DNA of 64,000 bases from Rhabdaerophilum sp. SD176 (lineage in GTDB: Bacteria; Pseudomonadota; Alphaproteobacteria; Rhizobiales; Beijerinckiaceae). Location: assembly GCF_030143245.1 (NCBI RefSeq), contig NZ_JARJNS010000004.1, positions 62,001 to 126,000 on the forward strand, written 5' to 3'. Each line of letters begins with the position of its first letter. Position 1 is the stretch's first letter. A program made the position numbers and the translations under genes. Positions 36,549-44,711 of this stretch are shown in pieces. Under the pieces are notes generated by a model. It was not told the DNA's origin, searched no databases, and saw nothing but the letters and a program-made list of their open reading frames with translations.

Positions 36549-36730
36549 CCCCGACGAAAGAAGCATGGCCCTTCCGCGCATGCCCCCCTTACGCCGATTG
36601 CAGGCTCCGGGGGATTTCCCGCGCGAATCCATTTGATTAGACAAAGGCCAGTCCTTAGCCTGCCGCAGGAATGGGTTGGCCGGTCCTGACCCGGCGCAAG
36701 GACAAGGCCTGAACGGCCGGGGAAAGACCA

Positions 36731-37909
36731 ATGAGAAACACGATCACCTGTATCGATGACTTGAAGCGCCTCGCGCAGCGCCGCGTGCCCCGCATGTTTT
36801 ATGATTACGCGGATTCCGGTGCCTGGACCGAAGGCACCTACCGGGCGAACGAGAGCGATTTCCACCGGATCAAGCTGCGCCAGCGCGTCGCGGTCGACAT
36901 GCGGAACCGCACGCTCGAATCCGAGATGGTCGGCCAGAAGGTCGCGATGCCGGTGGCGCTCGCCCCGACCGGCCTGACCGGGATGCAGCATGCCGATGGC
37001 GAGATCCTCGCCGCCCGCGCCGCCGCCAAGTTCGGTGTGCCGTTCACGCTTTCCACGATGAGCATCTGCTCGATCGAGGATGTGGCCGCCAATTCGCCGG
37101 CGCCGTTCTGGTTCCAGCTCTATGTGATGCGCGACCGCGACTTTGCCGGCCGGCTGATCGACCGGGCCAAGGCGGCGGGCTGCTCGGCCCTCGTGCTGAC
37201 GCTCGACCTGCAGATCCTCGGCCAGCGCCACAAGGATGTGCGCAATGGCCTCTCGGCGCCGCCGCGCCTGACCCTGCCGAACATTATCAACATGGCCACC
37301 AAGCCCGGCTGGTGTCTCGGCATGCTGGGCACCAAGCGCCGGACCTTCGGCAATATTGTCGGCCATGCCAAGGGCGTTTCCGATATGAGCCAGCTCGCCT
37401 CCTGGACGAACGAACAGTTCGACCCGGCCCTGAGCTGGGACGATGTGGCGTGGATCAAGGAACGGTGGGGCGGCAAGCTGATCCTCAAGGGCATTCTCGA
37501 TGCCGAGGATGCCAAGATGGCCGCAAAGACCGGCGCCGATGCGATCATCGTTTCGAACCATGGCGGCCGGCAGCTCGACGGCGCGCTCTCCTCGATCGCC
37601 ATGCTGCCGCGGATCGTCGATGCGGTGGGTGACCAGGTCGAGGTCCATATCGATGGCGGGATCCGCTCCGGCCAGGATGTGCTGAAATCGATCGCGCTCG
37701 GCGCGAAGGGCACCTATATCGGCCGCGCCTTCCTTTACGGGCTTGGGGCCGGCGGCGAGGCCGGGGTAACCAAGGCGCTCGAGGTCATCCGGAAGGAACT
37801 CGATATCACCATGGCCCTGTGCGGCCATCGCGATATCCGCAACATCCGGCATGACATGAACGACACGATCATCGCCGAGAATCCCTTCGCGACCCGCAAG
37901 GGGATGTGA
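36731..37909 (+). CDS. FMN-dependent alpha-hydroxy acid dehydrogenase (LldD-like)
   Basis: A 392-residue TIM-barrel flavoenzyme of the L-lactate dehydrogenase/glycolate oxidase family. Substrate- and flavin-site residues are visible: Tyr24 in FYDYADSG, LAPTGLTGMQH for FMN, QLYVMRDR near 135, LILKGI with the FMN lysine, the catalytic His277 and Arg in SNHGGRQLDGA and the phosphate site IDGGIRSGQDV. Probably membrane-associated, passing electrons to quinone or cytochrome c, but lactate specificity is not proven. The 182-base gap to irr has no obvious ICE box. It ends just before thiE, on the opposite strand. Confidence 0.85.
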   Translation: MRNTITCIDDLKRLAQRRVPRMFYDYADSGAWTEGTYRANESDFHRIKLRQRVAVDMRNRTLESEMVGQKVAMPVALAPTGLTGMQHADGEILAARAAAKFGVPFTLSTMSICSIEDVAANSPAPFWFQLYVMRDRDFAGRLIDRAKAAGCSALVLTLDLQILGQRHKDVRNGLSAPPRLTLPNIINMATKPGWCLGMLGTKRRTFGNIVGHAKGVSDMSQLASWTNEQFDPALSWDDVAWIKERWGGKLILKGILDAEDAKMAAKTGADAIIVSNHGGRQLDGALSSIAMLPRIVDAVGDQVEVHIDGGIRSGQDVLKSIALGAKGTYIGRAFLYGLGAGGEAGVTKALEVIRKELDITMALCGHRDIRNIRHDMNDTIIAENPFATRKGM

Positions 37910-37945
37910 GGCGGGAACCGTAGCGACGCCATCCGGCGGGGGTGC

Positions 37946-38590
37946 TCAGGCGGTCGCCGCCGGAGCCCTCCGCCGTGTGACCGCGACCAGCGCCCGGCAC
38001 CGTGCATCCGGATCGCGCGCTTTCACGATATCCGAGATGATGGCGATGCTGTCGGCCCCGGCATCGAGGCAGGCCCGTGCCGTTTCCAGCGTGATGCCGC
38101 CGATCGCCACCAGCGGCGGCGGTCTCTGGCCTTCCGGCAGGGCGGCGGCGATGGCTGCTTTCCATTCACCGATCCGGGCCACGCCCTGCGGGGCGAAGCG
38201 CAAGGCCTTCACCGTGGTCGGGAAGATCGGCCCGAGGGCGATGTAATCCGGCTGTACGGAAAGCGCCCGGGCCAGTTCCTGCCCGTCATGGGTGGAGACA
38301 CCGAGCCGGATGCCGCGGGCCCGGAGGGCGGCGAGATCCGCGCCATCCAGATCCTCCTGGCCGAGATGCACCCAGCGGGCGTCTTCGTCGAGTGCCAGTT
38401 GCCAGTGATCATTGATGACCAGCGTGACTCCCGCCTGCTTTGCCATGGCCACAGCCGCCCGGATTGCCACGCGCAGCTCGGCCTCGGGTCGGTCCTTCAT
38501 GCGGAGCTGGATCAGGCGGGTACCGGCGCGGCCAAGCCGGCCGATCCAGTCCGGATGGTCGATGATGGGGTAGAGCGGATCGATCATCAT
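37946..38590 (-). CDS. thiE: Thiamine phosphate synthase
   Basis: A 214-residue TIM-barrel enzyme joining HMP-pyrophosphate with the thiazole phosphate to make thiamine monophosphate. Motifs include RLIQLRMKDR near the N-terminus (pyrophosphate-binding), VINDHWQLAL, GVSTHDGQEL and ALGPIFPTTVK. The start overlaps the thiG stop by four bases, so translation is coupled. Last gene of thiSGE. Confidence 0.92.
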   Translation of the reverse strand: MMIDPLYPIIDHPDWIGRLGRAGTRLIQLRMKDRPEAELRVAIRAAVAMAKQAGVTLVINDHWQLALDEDARWVHLGQEDLDGADLAALRARGIRLGVSTHDGQELARALSVQPDYIALGPIFPTTVKALRFAPQGVARIGEWKAAIAAALPEGQRPPPLVAIGGITLETARACLDAGADSIAIISDIVKARDPDARCRALVAVTRRRAPAATA

Positions 38591-39360
38591 CCGAAAGCAG
38601 CCTTTCCTTCTTCGGGCGTCGAGGCCCGCGCGGCATGCCGGGGTGCCACGAGACCGGCCTCGAAAGCAAGCCGCCCTGCCTCGACCGCCGAGGCAAAGGC
38701 GAGCGCCATGCGCAGCGGATCACCGGATTCCGCCACGGCCGTATTGAGCAGTACCGCGTCGAAGCCAAGTTCCATCGCCTCCGCCGCATGGGAGGGCCGC
38801 CCGAGCCCGGCATCGAGGATCATCGGCACCGCCGGGAAGGCCTCGCGCAGCCGCACCAGCCCCGTCCGGTTCTCGAGCCCGCGACCACTGCCGATCGGTG
38901 CGGCCCAGGGCATCAGCACCCGGCAGCCCGCCCGGAGCAGCCTTTCGGCGATCGCCAGATCCTCGGTCATGTAGGGAAACACCTCGAACCCTTCCCGGAC
39001 GAGGATTTCCGCCGCCTCGACCAGCCCGACGCCATCCGGGTCCAGCCAGCGGCGCGAGCCGATCACCTCCAGCTTGATCCGGGAGGTGCCGAACATCTCG
39101 CGGGCCAGCCGGGCAGTCGTGATCGCCTCCTGCACCGTATGGCAGCCGGCGGTGTTCGGCAGGAGCGGGATCGCCAGCACCTCCAGCATATCGGCGAAGC
39201 CGCGCACCGGGATGGGGCCTGGGGTCGGCCGCCGGACCGCGACGGTGATCATCCCCGGACGCGCGGTGATCAGGGTCTTGGACAGCAGGTCGATCGAGGG
39301 AAAGCGTGCGGTCCCGAGGAAGAGCCGTGACGCGAGGGTTTCGCCCAGCAGGGTCAGCAT
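38587..39360 (-). CDS. thiG: Thiazole synthase
   Basis: A 257-residue TIM-barrel enzyme that assembles the thiazole ring from deoxyxylulose phosphate, dehydroglycine and ThiS-thiocarboxylate. Visible features are GTARFPS near 17, SRIKLEVIG with the Schiff-base lysine, PDGVGLVEAAEILV, VLMPWAAPIGSGRG and the phosphate loop DAGLGRPSHAAEAMELG. The open frame extends to 39450, but the ATG at 39360 follows a GGGAGG within the end of thiS and gives the usual N-terminus. thiO, which often supplies dehydroglycine in alphaproteobacteria, is not adjacent. Confidence 0.93.
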   Translation of the reverse strand: MLTLLGETLASRLFLGTARFPSIDLLSKTLITARPGMITVAVRRPTPGPIPVRGFADMLEVLAIPLLPNTAGCHTVQEAITTARLAREMFGTSRIKLEVIGSRRWLDPDGVGLVEAAEILVREGFEVFPYMTEDLAIAERLLRAGCRVLMPWAAPIGSGRGLENRTGLVRLREAFPAVPMILDAGLGRPSHAAEAMELGFDAVLLNTAVAESGDPLRMALAFASAVEAGRLAFEAGLVAPRHAARASTPEEGKAAFG

Positions 39361-39361
39361 C

Positions 39362-39583
39362 TCAGCCTCCCTGCATCGGTGCGAGGATCTCGATCCTGTC
39401 ACCGGGAGCGACCCGGCACCGGCGGCGCTGCTCCCGCGGCACGAAGACACCGTTATGGGCCGTGCCGATGGTCATCCGGGAGCGCGGGTCAAGATCGCCC
39501 CTGTCGATCAGGAAATGCTCGACAATCTCGGCGAGGGTTTCTCCGGCTGGCCGGCAGGGGCGGCCATTGATGTAGATCTGCAT
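39362..39583 (-). CDS. thiS: Sulfur carrier protein ThiS
   Basis: A 73-residue ubiquitin-like sulfur carrier whose C-terminal Gly-Gly (MQGG) is adenylated and thiocarboxylated before donating sulfur to ThiG. The N-terminal beta strands (MQIYINGRP) and the TIGTAHNGVFVPREQ core fit the family. A start seven codons earlier (39604) is possible. It is the first thi gene, one base before thiG, and lies about 290 bases downstream of the TPP riboswitch. Confidence 0.9.
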   Translation of the reverse strand: MQIYINGRPCRPAGETLAEIVEHFLIDRGDLDPRSRMTIGTAHNGVFVPREQRRRCRVAPGDRIEILAPMQGG

Positions 39584-39645
39584 GGACTTTCCCTTGGGCT
39601 GCACCCGGCAGGCCGGGCATGGGGCTGGGGGAGGGGCGCACCCCG

Positions 39646-39672
39646 GGATCCGAACAGATCGGGTTCGGATCC
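39646..39672. repeat. Perfect hairpin in the thiS leader
   Basis: GGATCCGAAC (39646-39655) and GTTCGGATCC (39663-39672) form a perfect 10-base stem with a seven-base loop between the TPP riboswitch and thiS. On the thiS transcript it is not followed by a U tract, so it may be an mRNA structure rather than an intrinsic terminator. Confidence 0.45.
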
Positions 39673-39732
39673 GGACGGGCGCAGATTCGGGTCAGCGCCT
39701 CCAGGATAAGGCGCCTGGGGGAAGCGCGTGGC

Positions 39733-39873
39733 TCAAGGCACGGGGCCCGGTGGCTGGAAATCCGGAGGGCCCAGGCTGGCGGCGGGCCGGCTGCCGCCGG
39801 GTTCAGATTGAAAAACAGGAATGAAAACAGGGAAGAGGTTTAGGCAATCGGGATCAGTCAGGTCATGGTTCAT
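39733..39873 (-). CDS. Possible 46-residue leader reading frame after the TPP riboswitch
   Basis: An ATG at 39873 sits six bases after GGAGGA, which is part of the 3' strand of the riboswitch, and opens a 46-codon frame (starts MNHDLTDPDC, Pro-rich end). I do not recognise the product and it has no resemblance to ThiC or ThiO N-termini. Its position suggests that the riboswitch controls its translation directly. It could be a leader peptide, the relic of a lost first gene, or chance. Confidence 0.25.
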   Translation of the reverse strand: MNHDLTDPDCLNLFPVFIPVFQSEPGGSRPAASLGPPDFQPPGPVP

Positions 39874-39975
39874 CCTGTTCCTCCGCCGGCATGATCCGGA
39901 TCAGGTTCAAAGGATTCCGGGCGACAGAGCCCGATCTCGGCCCGCTGCGGCGGGCACTCCCCGGATAGGACAGAT
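39874..39975 (-). ncRNA. TPP riboswitch (THI element)
   Basis: Read on the minus strand, the segment holds the conserved THI-box parts in order: GGGGAGTGCC at the 5' side, a GC-rich variable stem, CCGAGATC (for CUGAGAU), CCCGG, CCTTTGAACCTGATC and GGATCATGCCGGCGGAGG at the 3' side. CTGT and ACAG at the two ends close helix P1. It lies upstream of thiSGE and should repress them when thiamine pyrophosphate is plentiful. The last bases include a good ribosome site. Confidence 0.93.
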
Positions 39976-40145
39976 GTAGGACAAGCCGTCCGCGCGGTCA
40001 ACCGGATTGAGCGAACTCCGGCACCGGAATCCGCAGCCTCGATGAATCATCGGTCATGTTTTGGTCATGCTTCCGCAACAGATTTCATGAGAGCCTGCTA
40101 AAGTAGCGGCGCCGCATTTGCGGTTTCTCATGGAAGGGCAAGGCG

Positions 40146-41600
40146 ATGGCGCGTCCGGAAAGGCCGTTCCAGATCGGCATCCAGCGTTTCGGCCTTGGTG
40201 CCGGGCCGGCGAGCCGCGACAGGCTTGGCCCGGATATCCGCGCCGCCCTGCTGGACGAGATCCGCGCTGAACGCGCCCTGATCCAGGGCGAGGGCCTGCC
40301 GACGACGGCACGCGGCATCCAGATCGTCACGCAGATCGAGGACAGGCGCCGGATGGAGCGCGCGGCCCGCCGGCAAGTGGCGCAGCAGGCCCCGTCCGCA
40401 CCCGCCATGGGGGAGGTGGCCCCGGGCGCGATGGCTTCTGCAGGTATGCCTGCCAATCCGCCAGCCGCCATGCCCGATCCCGAAGCCATCCGCCTGCGGG
40501 ATATTCTCCATATCGACGTCAAGGCCCGGATCGACCATGGCCTCGCTGCGCCCGCTGGCTTCGCCGAGCGCTGGGTACTGTTCTGGTCGAACCATTTCTG
40601 CATCGCCCTGCGCCGCGGGCAAATCATGCAGGGCATCGCCGGCCCCTACGAGCGCGAGGCCATCCGCCCGCATGTCTTCGGCCGGTTCGCCGATCTGCTT
40701 GTGGCAGTCGAGACGCATCCGGCGATGCTGCATTACCTTGATCAGCGCCAGTCGATCGGGCCGAACTCGCCCGCCGGGCAGCGCCGGCGGCGGGGGCTCA
40801 ACGAGAATCTCGCGCGGGAGATTCTGGAGCTTCACACGCTTGGCGTCGGTGGCGGCTACAATCAGGCCGATGTCACCGCCTTTGCCCGCGCCCTGACCGG
40901 CTGGTCGATCACCGGCTTCGAGGAGAATATCGACGGCTATGGTGCCTTCGTTTTCGCGCCCAACCGCCACGAGCCGGGCCCGCAGCAGGTCCTTGGCCGC
41001 AGCTACGGCCAGGAGGGCAAGGAAAAGGGCCTCGCCATCCTGCGCGACCTGGCGCGTCACCCCTCCACCGCCCGTTTCCTCGCGACGAAGATCGCCCGGC
41101 ATTTCGTGGCGGACAGCCCGCCGCCGGCCCTTGTTGCTGCACTCGAAGCGGAGTTCCGCAAGACCGACGGCGATCTCGCGGCTTTGGCGCGGGTGCTGGT
41201 GACGCATCCCGCGAGCCTCCAGCCATCGCCAGCGAAGATCCGCACACCGTATGAATTCCTACTCGCCAGCCTGCGCGCCACCGGAGCGCCGGCGGACCGG
41301 ATTCCGGCCCTCGCCAATGCGCTGAACCTGATGGGCCAGCCGCTCTGGAACCCGCCCGGGCCGAATGGCTTTCCGGATGACGAGGCCTCGCTCGTCGCGC
41401 CGAAGGCGATCAAGACGCGGCTCGAATTCGCCCTGCAATTTGCCCGGCCGCTGGGCGGGCGGATCGACCCGCGCGACCTCGCCGAGGCTCTTTTCGGCGA
41501 GGCGCTGTCCACGGAGACGCGGCAGGCCATTGCCCGGGCCGAGACCCGGCCGCAGGGCCTCGCTTTGCTGCTCATGGCACCTGAATTCCAGCGCCGCTGA
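40146..41600 (+). CDS. DUF1800 domain protein
   Basis: A 484-residue protein of the DUF1800 family, whose biochemical function is unknown. The family signature ENLAREILELHTLGVGGGYNQADVTAFARALTGW is visible near 220-255 (partly quoted), preceded by ERWVLFWSNHFCIA and followed by KIARHFVADSPPP and LMAPEFQRR at the end. No signal peptide is seen, unlike many homologues. A DUF1501 gene follows after 15 bases, the usual partner; in many bacteria this pair is encoded together and linked loosely with export or surface processes. The 170-base region upstream separates it from the divergent riboswitch. Confidence 0.85.
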   Translation: MARPERPFQIGIQRFGLGAGPASRDRLGPDIRAALLDEIRAERALIQGEGLPTTARGIQIVTQIEDRRRMERAARRQVAQQAPSAPAMGEVAPGAMASAGMPANPPAAMPDPEAIRLRDILHIDVKARIDHGLAAPAGFAERWVLFWSNHFCIALRRGQIMQGIAGPYEREAIRPHVFGRFADLLVAVETHPAMLHYLDQRQSIGPNSPAGQRRRRGLNENLAREILELHTLGVGGGYNQADVTAFARALTGWSITGFEENIDGYGAFVFAPNRHEPGPQQVLGRSYGQEGKEKGLAILRDLARHPSTARFLATKIARHFVADSPPPALVAALEAEFRKTDGDLAALARVLVTHPASLQPSPAKIRTPYEFLLASLRATGAPADRIPALANALNLMGQPLWNPPGPNGFPDDEASLVAPKAIKTRLEFALQFARPLGGRIDPRDLAEALFGEALSTETRQAIARAETRPQGLALLLMAPEFQRR

Positions 41601-41615
41601 CGAGGAGGCTTCCCG

Positions 41616-42839
41616 ATGGATGCTCGATATTGCGAAGCCATGCCGCTCTCCCGCCGGGGCCTTCTCGGGGCCGGGCTGTCCTTCTTCGCCTGGGCGCATA
41701 TGCCGAAAATCGCCTCGGCGGCGGGCAGGCGCGATCCGCGATTCCTGACCATCATCCTGCGCGGCGCGATGGACGGGCTGTCCGCCGTCGCGCCGGTTGC
41801 CGACCCCGATTACGCCGCCCTGCGCGAGGGCATGGCCCTGACCCGCGAGGGCGAGAGCGCCGGCCTGCCGCTCGATGGCTTCTTCGTGCTGCACCCCTCG
41901 ATGAAGACTTTCGCGCGGCTCTATGCCGAAAAGAAAGGCCTCGTCATCCATGCCGCCGCAACACCCTATCGCGAGCGCTCGCATTTCGACGGGCAGGACG
42001 TGCTGGAAACCGGTCTGCCCGGTGTCGGCAAGGTCGAGACCGGCTGGCTCAACCGCGCTTTGCTGGCTTTGCCCAAGGGCGAGCGGCTGCCGCAACTCGG
42101 TGCGCTCGGCGTCGGCATCTCGACGCCGCTGGTGCTTCGCGGGAGCGCGCCCGTCATGGGCTGGGCGCCGCAGCGCCTTGCCGAGACCAATGACGATCTC
42201 GCCCGACGGGTGCTCGATCTCTACACCCATCGCGATCCGGCTCTCGCCCGCGCCCTGAAGGCCGGGCTGACCGCCGATGATCTTGCCCGCGGCGGTGCAG
42301 CCATGGCCCCCGGCGGCGGGAATCCCGCCATGATGGCACGCGCCGCCACCGGAGCCGCCCGGCTGATGATGAAAGAGGAGGGGCCGCGCGTCGCCGTGCT
42401 CTCCTTCGATGGCTGGGATACCCATGCCAATCAGGGCGGGGTGCGCGGCCGGCTGGCTGACCTGCTCGGCGGGCTTGACGGCGCCTTTGCTGCTGTCGAG
42501 CGTGAATTTGGGGAGGCCTGGAAGGAAACGGCCATCCTTGTCATCACCGAATTCGGCCGCACCGCCCGGATCAACGGTACCGAAGGCTCCGACCATGGTA
42601 CGGCGACCGTGGCTTTCCTTGTCGGCGGGGCGGTGCGCGGTGGGCGCATTCTCGCCGACTGGCCCGGCCTCAAGGGTCCGCACCTCCATGAAGGCCGCGA
42701 CCTCAGGGCGACCACCGATCTCCGCGCGGTGATGAAGGGCGTTCTGGCCGGCCATCTTGGCCTGTCGCCGGCGGTGCTGGGCGAGACGATCTTCCCCGGT
42801 TCCGGCCTCGTGAAGCCACTACCGGATCTCGTGGTCTAG
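41616..42839 (+). CDS. DUF1501 domain protein, Tat-exported
   Basis: A 407-residue protein of the DUF1501 family (alkaline phosphatase/sulfatase-like fold) with a twin-arginine signal: SRRGLLGAG at 12-20, then a hydrophobic stretch to ASAAG. Downstream it shows LRGAMDGLSAVAP, the AVLSFDGWDTHANQ segment and ITEFGRTARINGTEGSDHG, which carry the Asp and His residues likely to bind metal. Substrate unknown. It is cotranscribed with the DUF1800 gene. The start could also be the ATG at 41640. Confidence 0.85.
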   Translation: MDARYCEAMPLSRRGLLGAGLSFFAWAHMPKIASAAGRRDPRFLTIILRGAMDGLSAVAPVADPDYAALREGMALTREGESAGLPLDGFFVLHPSMKTFARLYAEKKGLVIHAAATPYRERSHFDGQDVLETGLPGVGKVETGWLNRALLALPKGERLPQLGALGVGISTPLVLRGSAPVMGWAPQRLAETNDDLARRVLDLYTHRDPALARALKAGLTADDLARGGAAMAPGGGNPAMMARAATGAARLMMKEEGPRVAVLSFDGWDTHANQGGVRGRLADLLGGLDGAFAAVEREFGEAWKETAILVITEFGRTARINGTEGSDHGTATVAFLVGGAVRGGRILADWPGLKGPHLHEGRDLRATTDLRAVMKGVLAGHLGLSPAVLGETIFPGSGLVKPLPDLVV

Positions 42840-42874
42840 GCAGGGGTCGTTTTTTCGCGGCAGTTCGGATATGG

Positions 42875-43915
42875 ATGCCCGCGAAAATGACGAGCCTCCC
42901 GATGGATATCCCTGCTTCACCCTGGCGCTTCAGCGTTGCCCCGATGATGGACTGGACCGACCGGCATTGCCGCGTCTTCCATCGCCTGTTGTCGCGTCGC
43001 GCGCTGCTCTACACAGAGATGGTGACGACCGGCGCCGTGCTGCATGGCGATCGCCAGCGTCTGCTCGGCTTCTCGGCCATGGAGCATCCGGTCGCGCTCC
43101 AGCTCGGCGGTTCGGAACCGGCGGATCTCGCGGCCTCGGCGCGGATCGGCGTTGAATTCGGCTATGACGAGATCAACCTCAATTGCGGCTGCCCGTCGGA
43201 CAGAGTGCAGAACGGCCGCTTCGGCGCCTGCCTGATGCGCGAGCCGGCCCTCGTAGCCGAAGGCGTCGCCGCGATGAAGGCGGCTGTCGCGGTTCCGGTC
43301 ACCGTGAAATGCCGGATCGGCGTGGATGACCAGGACCCGGAGGAGGCGCTCTTCGCGCTCGCCCGGCAGGTCGTTGCGGCCGGGGCCGATGCGCTCATCG
43401 TCCATGCCCGCAAGGCCTGGTTGAAGGGGCTCTCCCCGCGCGAGAACCGCGACATTCCTCCGCTCGACTATGCCATTGTCCGCCGGCTCAAGGCCGAATT
43501 CCCCTCTGTGCCGATCGCGATCAATGGCGGTATTGCCAGCCTCGATCTTGCGCAGGCCCTGCTCGCCGCCTCGGATGAGGGACCCGGCCTCGATGGCGTG
43601 ATGCTCGGCCGCGCGGCCTACCAGAACCCGTCGCTCCTGCTCGGCGTCGACCCGCTGCTTTTCGGCGAGGCTGCGCCTGTTTCCGCGCCGGCCGAGGCGC
43701 TCGAGGCGCTGATCCCCTATCTCGAATCGGTGGTCGCCGCCGGAACCTCGCCCCATGCCGTGACACGGCATGTGCTCGGCCTGTTCCAGAGCCAGCCCGG
43801 CGCGCGCGCCTTCCGCCGGCACCTTTCGACCGAGGCGGTGAAGCCCGGCGCCGGGGCCGGAATCCTCGTTGAGGCCCTTGCCCTGATCCGGCAGCCCCGG
43901 CGTGAAGCAGCGTGA
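42875..43915 (+). CDS. dusA: tRNA-dihydrouridine synthase DusA
   Basis: A flavoenzyme that reduces uridines at tRNA positions 20/20a. The DusA-specific segment SVAPMMDWTDRHCRVFHRLL is near 20-39, the catalytic Cys119 lies in GRFGACLM, and NLNCGCPS, VTVKCRIGVDD and AINGGIAS give the FMN/TIM-barrel motifs. At 346 residues from the first ATG it is slightly long; the ATG at 42902 (nine residues later) is an equally plausible start. It follows the DUF1501 gene by 35 bases and precedes the thioesterase by seven. Confidence 0.92.
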   Translation: MPAKMTSLPMDIPASPWRFSVAPMMDWTDRHCRVFHRLLSRRALLYTEMVTTGAVLHGDRQRLLGFSAMEHPVALQLGGSEPADLAASARIGVEFGYDEINLNCGCPSDRVQNGRFGACLMREPALVAEGVAAMKAAVAVPVTVKCRIGVDDQDPEEALFALARQVVAAGADALIVHARKAWLKGLSPRENRDIPPLDYAIVRRLKAEFPSVPIAINGGIASLDLAQALLAASDEGPGLDGVMLGRAAYQNPSLLLGVDPLLFGEAAPVSAPAEALEALIPYLESVVAAGTSPHAVTRHVLGLFQSQPGARAFRRHLSTEAVKPGAGAGILVEALALIRQPRREAA

Positions 43916-43922
43916 GGGCAGC

Positions 43923-44363
43923 ATGAGCGAAGACCTCCTGTTCCAGCGCATCGCAGCGAGCTTCGGCAAGCAGGGCTTGATGACAACGCTCGGCGCGACG
44001 CTGGACCGCGTCACACCTGGCAACGTGATGATCCGCATGCCGTTCTCCCCGGCCATCTCGCAGCAGCATGGTTTCGCCCATGCCGGATCGATCGCCACGA
44101 TTGTCGACAGCGCCTGCGGCTATGCCGCGCTGACGCTGATGCCCGAGGACAAGGCCGTGCTGACGAGCGAATTCAAGATCAACCTGCTCGCCCCGGCGCT
44201 CGGCACGCATTTCGAGGCGATTGGCACCGTGCTCCGCGCTGGCCGGCGCGTCCATGTCGTGCAGGGCGAGGCCTGGGCCATCCAGGGCGAGAACCGCAAG
44301 CAGGTGGCGGTGATGCTCGCCACCATGATGGTGATCGACGGCGAGACCGGGCTGAAATCCTGA
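43923..44363 (+). CDS. PaaI-family hotdog thioesterase
   Basis: A 146-residue single hotdog-fold protein. The segment GFAHAGSIATIVDSACGYAA carries the HGG-like turn (here HAG) and the catalytic Asp/Glu helix of PaaI-type acyl-CoA thioesterases. The ATG at 43923 follows GAGGG at good spacing; an in-frame upstream ATG at 43902 overlaps dusA. Substrate unknown. Probably cotranscribed with dusA. Confidence 0.8.
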   Translation: MSEDLLFQRIAASFGKQGLMTTLGATLDRVTPGNVMIRMPFSPAISQQHGFAHAGSIATIVDSACGYAALTLMPEDKAVLTSEFKINLLAPALGTHFEAIGTVLRAGRRVHVVQGEAWAIQGENRKQVAVMLATMMVIDGETGLKS

Positions 44364-44380
44364 TCGCCTCGTTGCCGGCC

Positions 44381-44644
44381 TCAGAACCCGAATTGCGTCT
44401 TGTAGCTGTAGGCGATCGCCACCACCGTCACGATGCCGCCCCAGATCAGCAGGTTGCGGATCGTCTCGCCCATATTGCCGCGCATCTCGGCCATGAACCA
44501 CGAGGCCCACATGGTCAGCAGCAGGCCTCCCGCCGCCAGCCCGGCGATCTCGCTGCCGCCAAGTTTCGGCACGCCGAGCACGGCAAAGACCAGCACGATG
44601 GCGAGCCCGACCAGCAGGGCAATGGCGATGCGAGGCGAATTCAT
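44381..44644 (-). CDS. Small membrane protein, possibly truncated
   Basis: An 87-residue protein with hydrophobic segments near 5-24, 30-48 and 64-80, ending at a stop (YKTQFGF). Its middle to end (FMAEMRGNMGETIRNLLIWGGIV) resembles the membrane-anchor region that precedes the protease domain in TIGR02281-type clan AA aspartic proteases of alphaproteobacteria, which often sit beside cobS. No protease domain follows; the thioesterase gene occupies the DNA beyond. The ATG at 44644 lies next to a GGAG. It may be a standalone small membrane protein or a remnant. Confidence 0.6.
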   Translation of the reverse strand: MNSPRIAIALLVGLAIVLVFAVLGVPKLGGSEIAGLAAGGLLLTMWASWFMAEMRGNMGETIRNLLIWGGIVTVVAIAYSYKTQFGF

Positions 44645-44711
44645 GCGGGGCTCCTTCCGGTAGCAACTGCAGAAAGGGTGGCCCGCCGGAGCCGGCTTTT
44701 CAAGACCCCGG

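Noticed and set aside
39582-39824. 80-codon plus-strand frame in the thiS leader
   Set aside because: Antisense to the leader RNA, no ribosome site, no similarity to any family I know.
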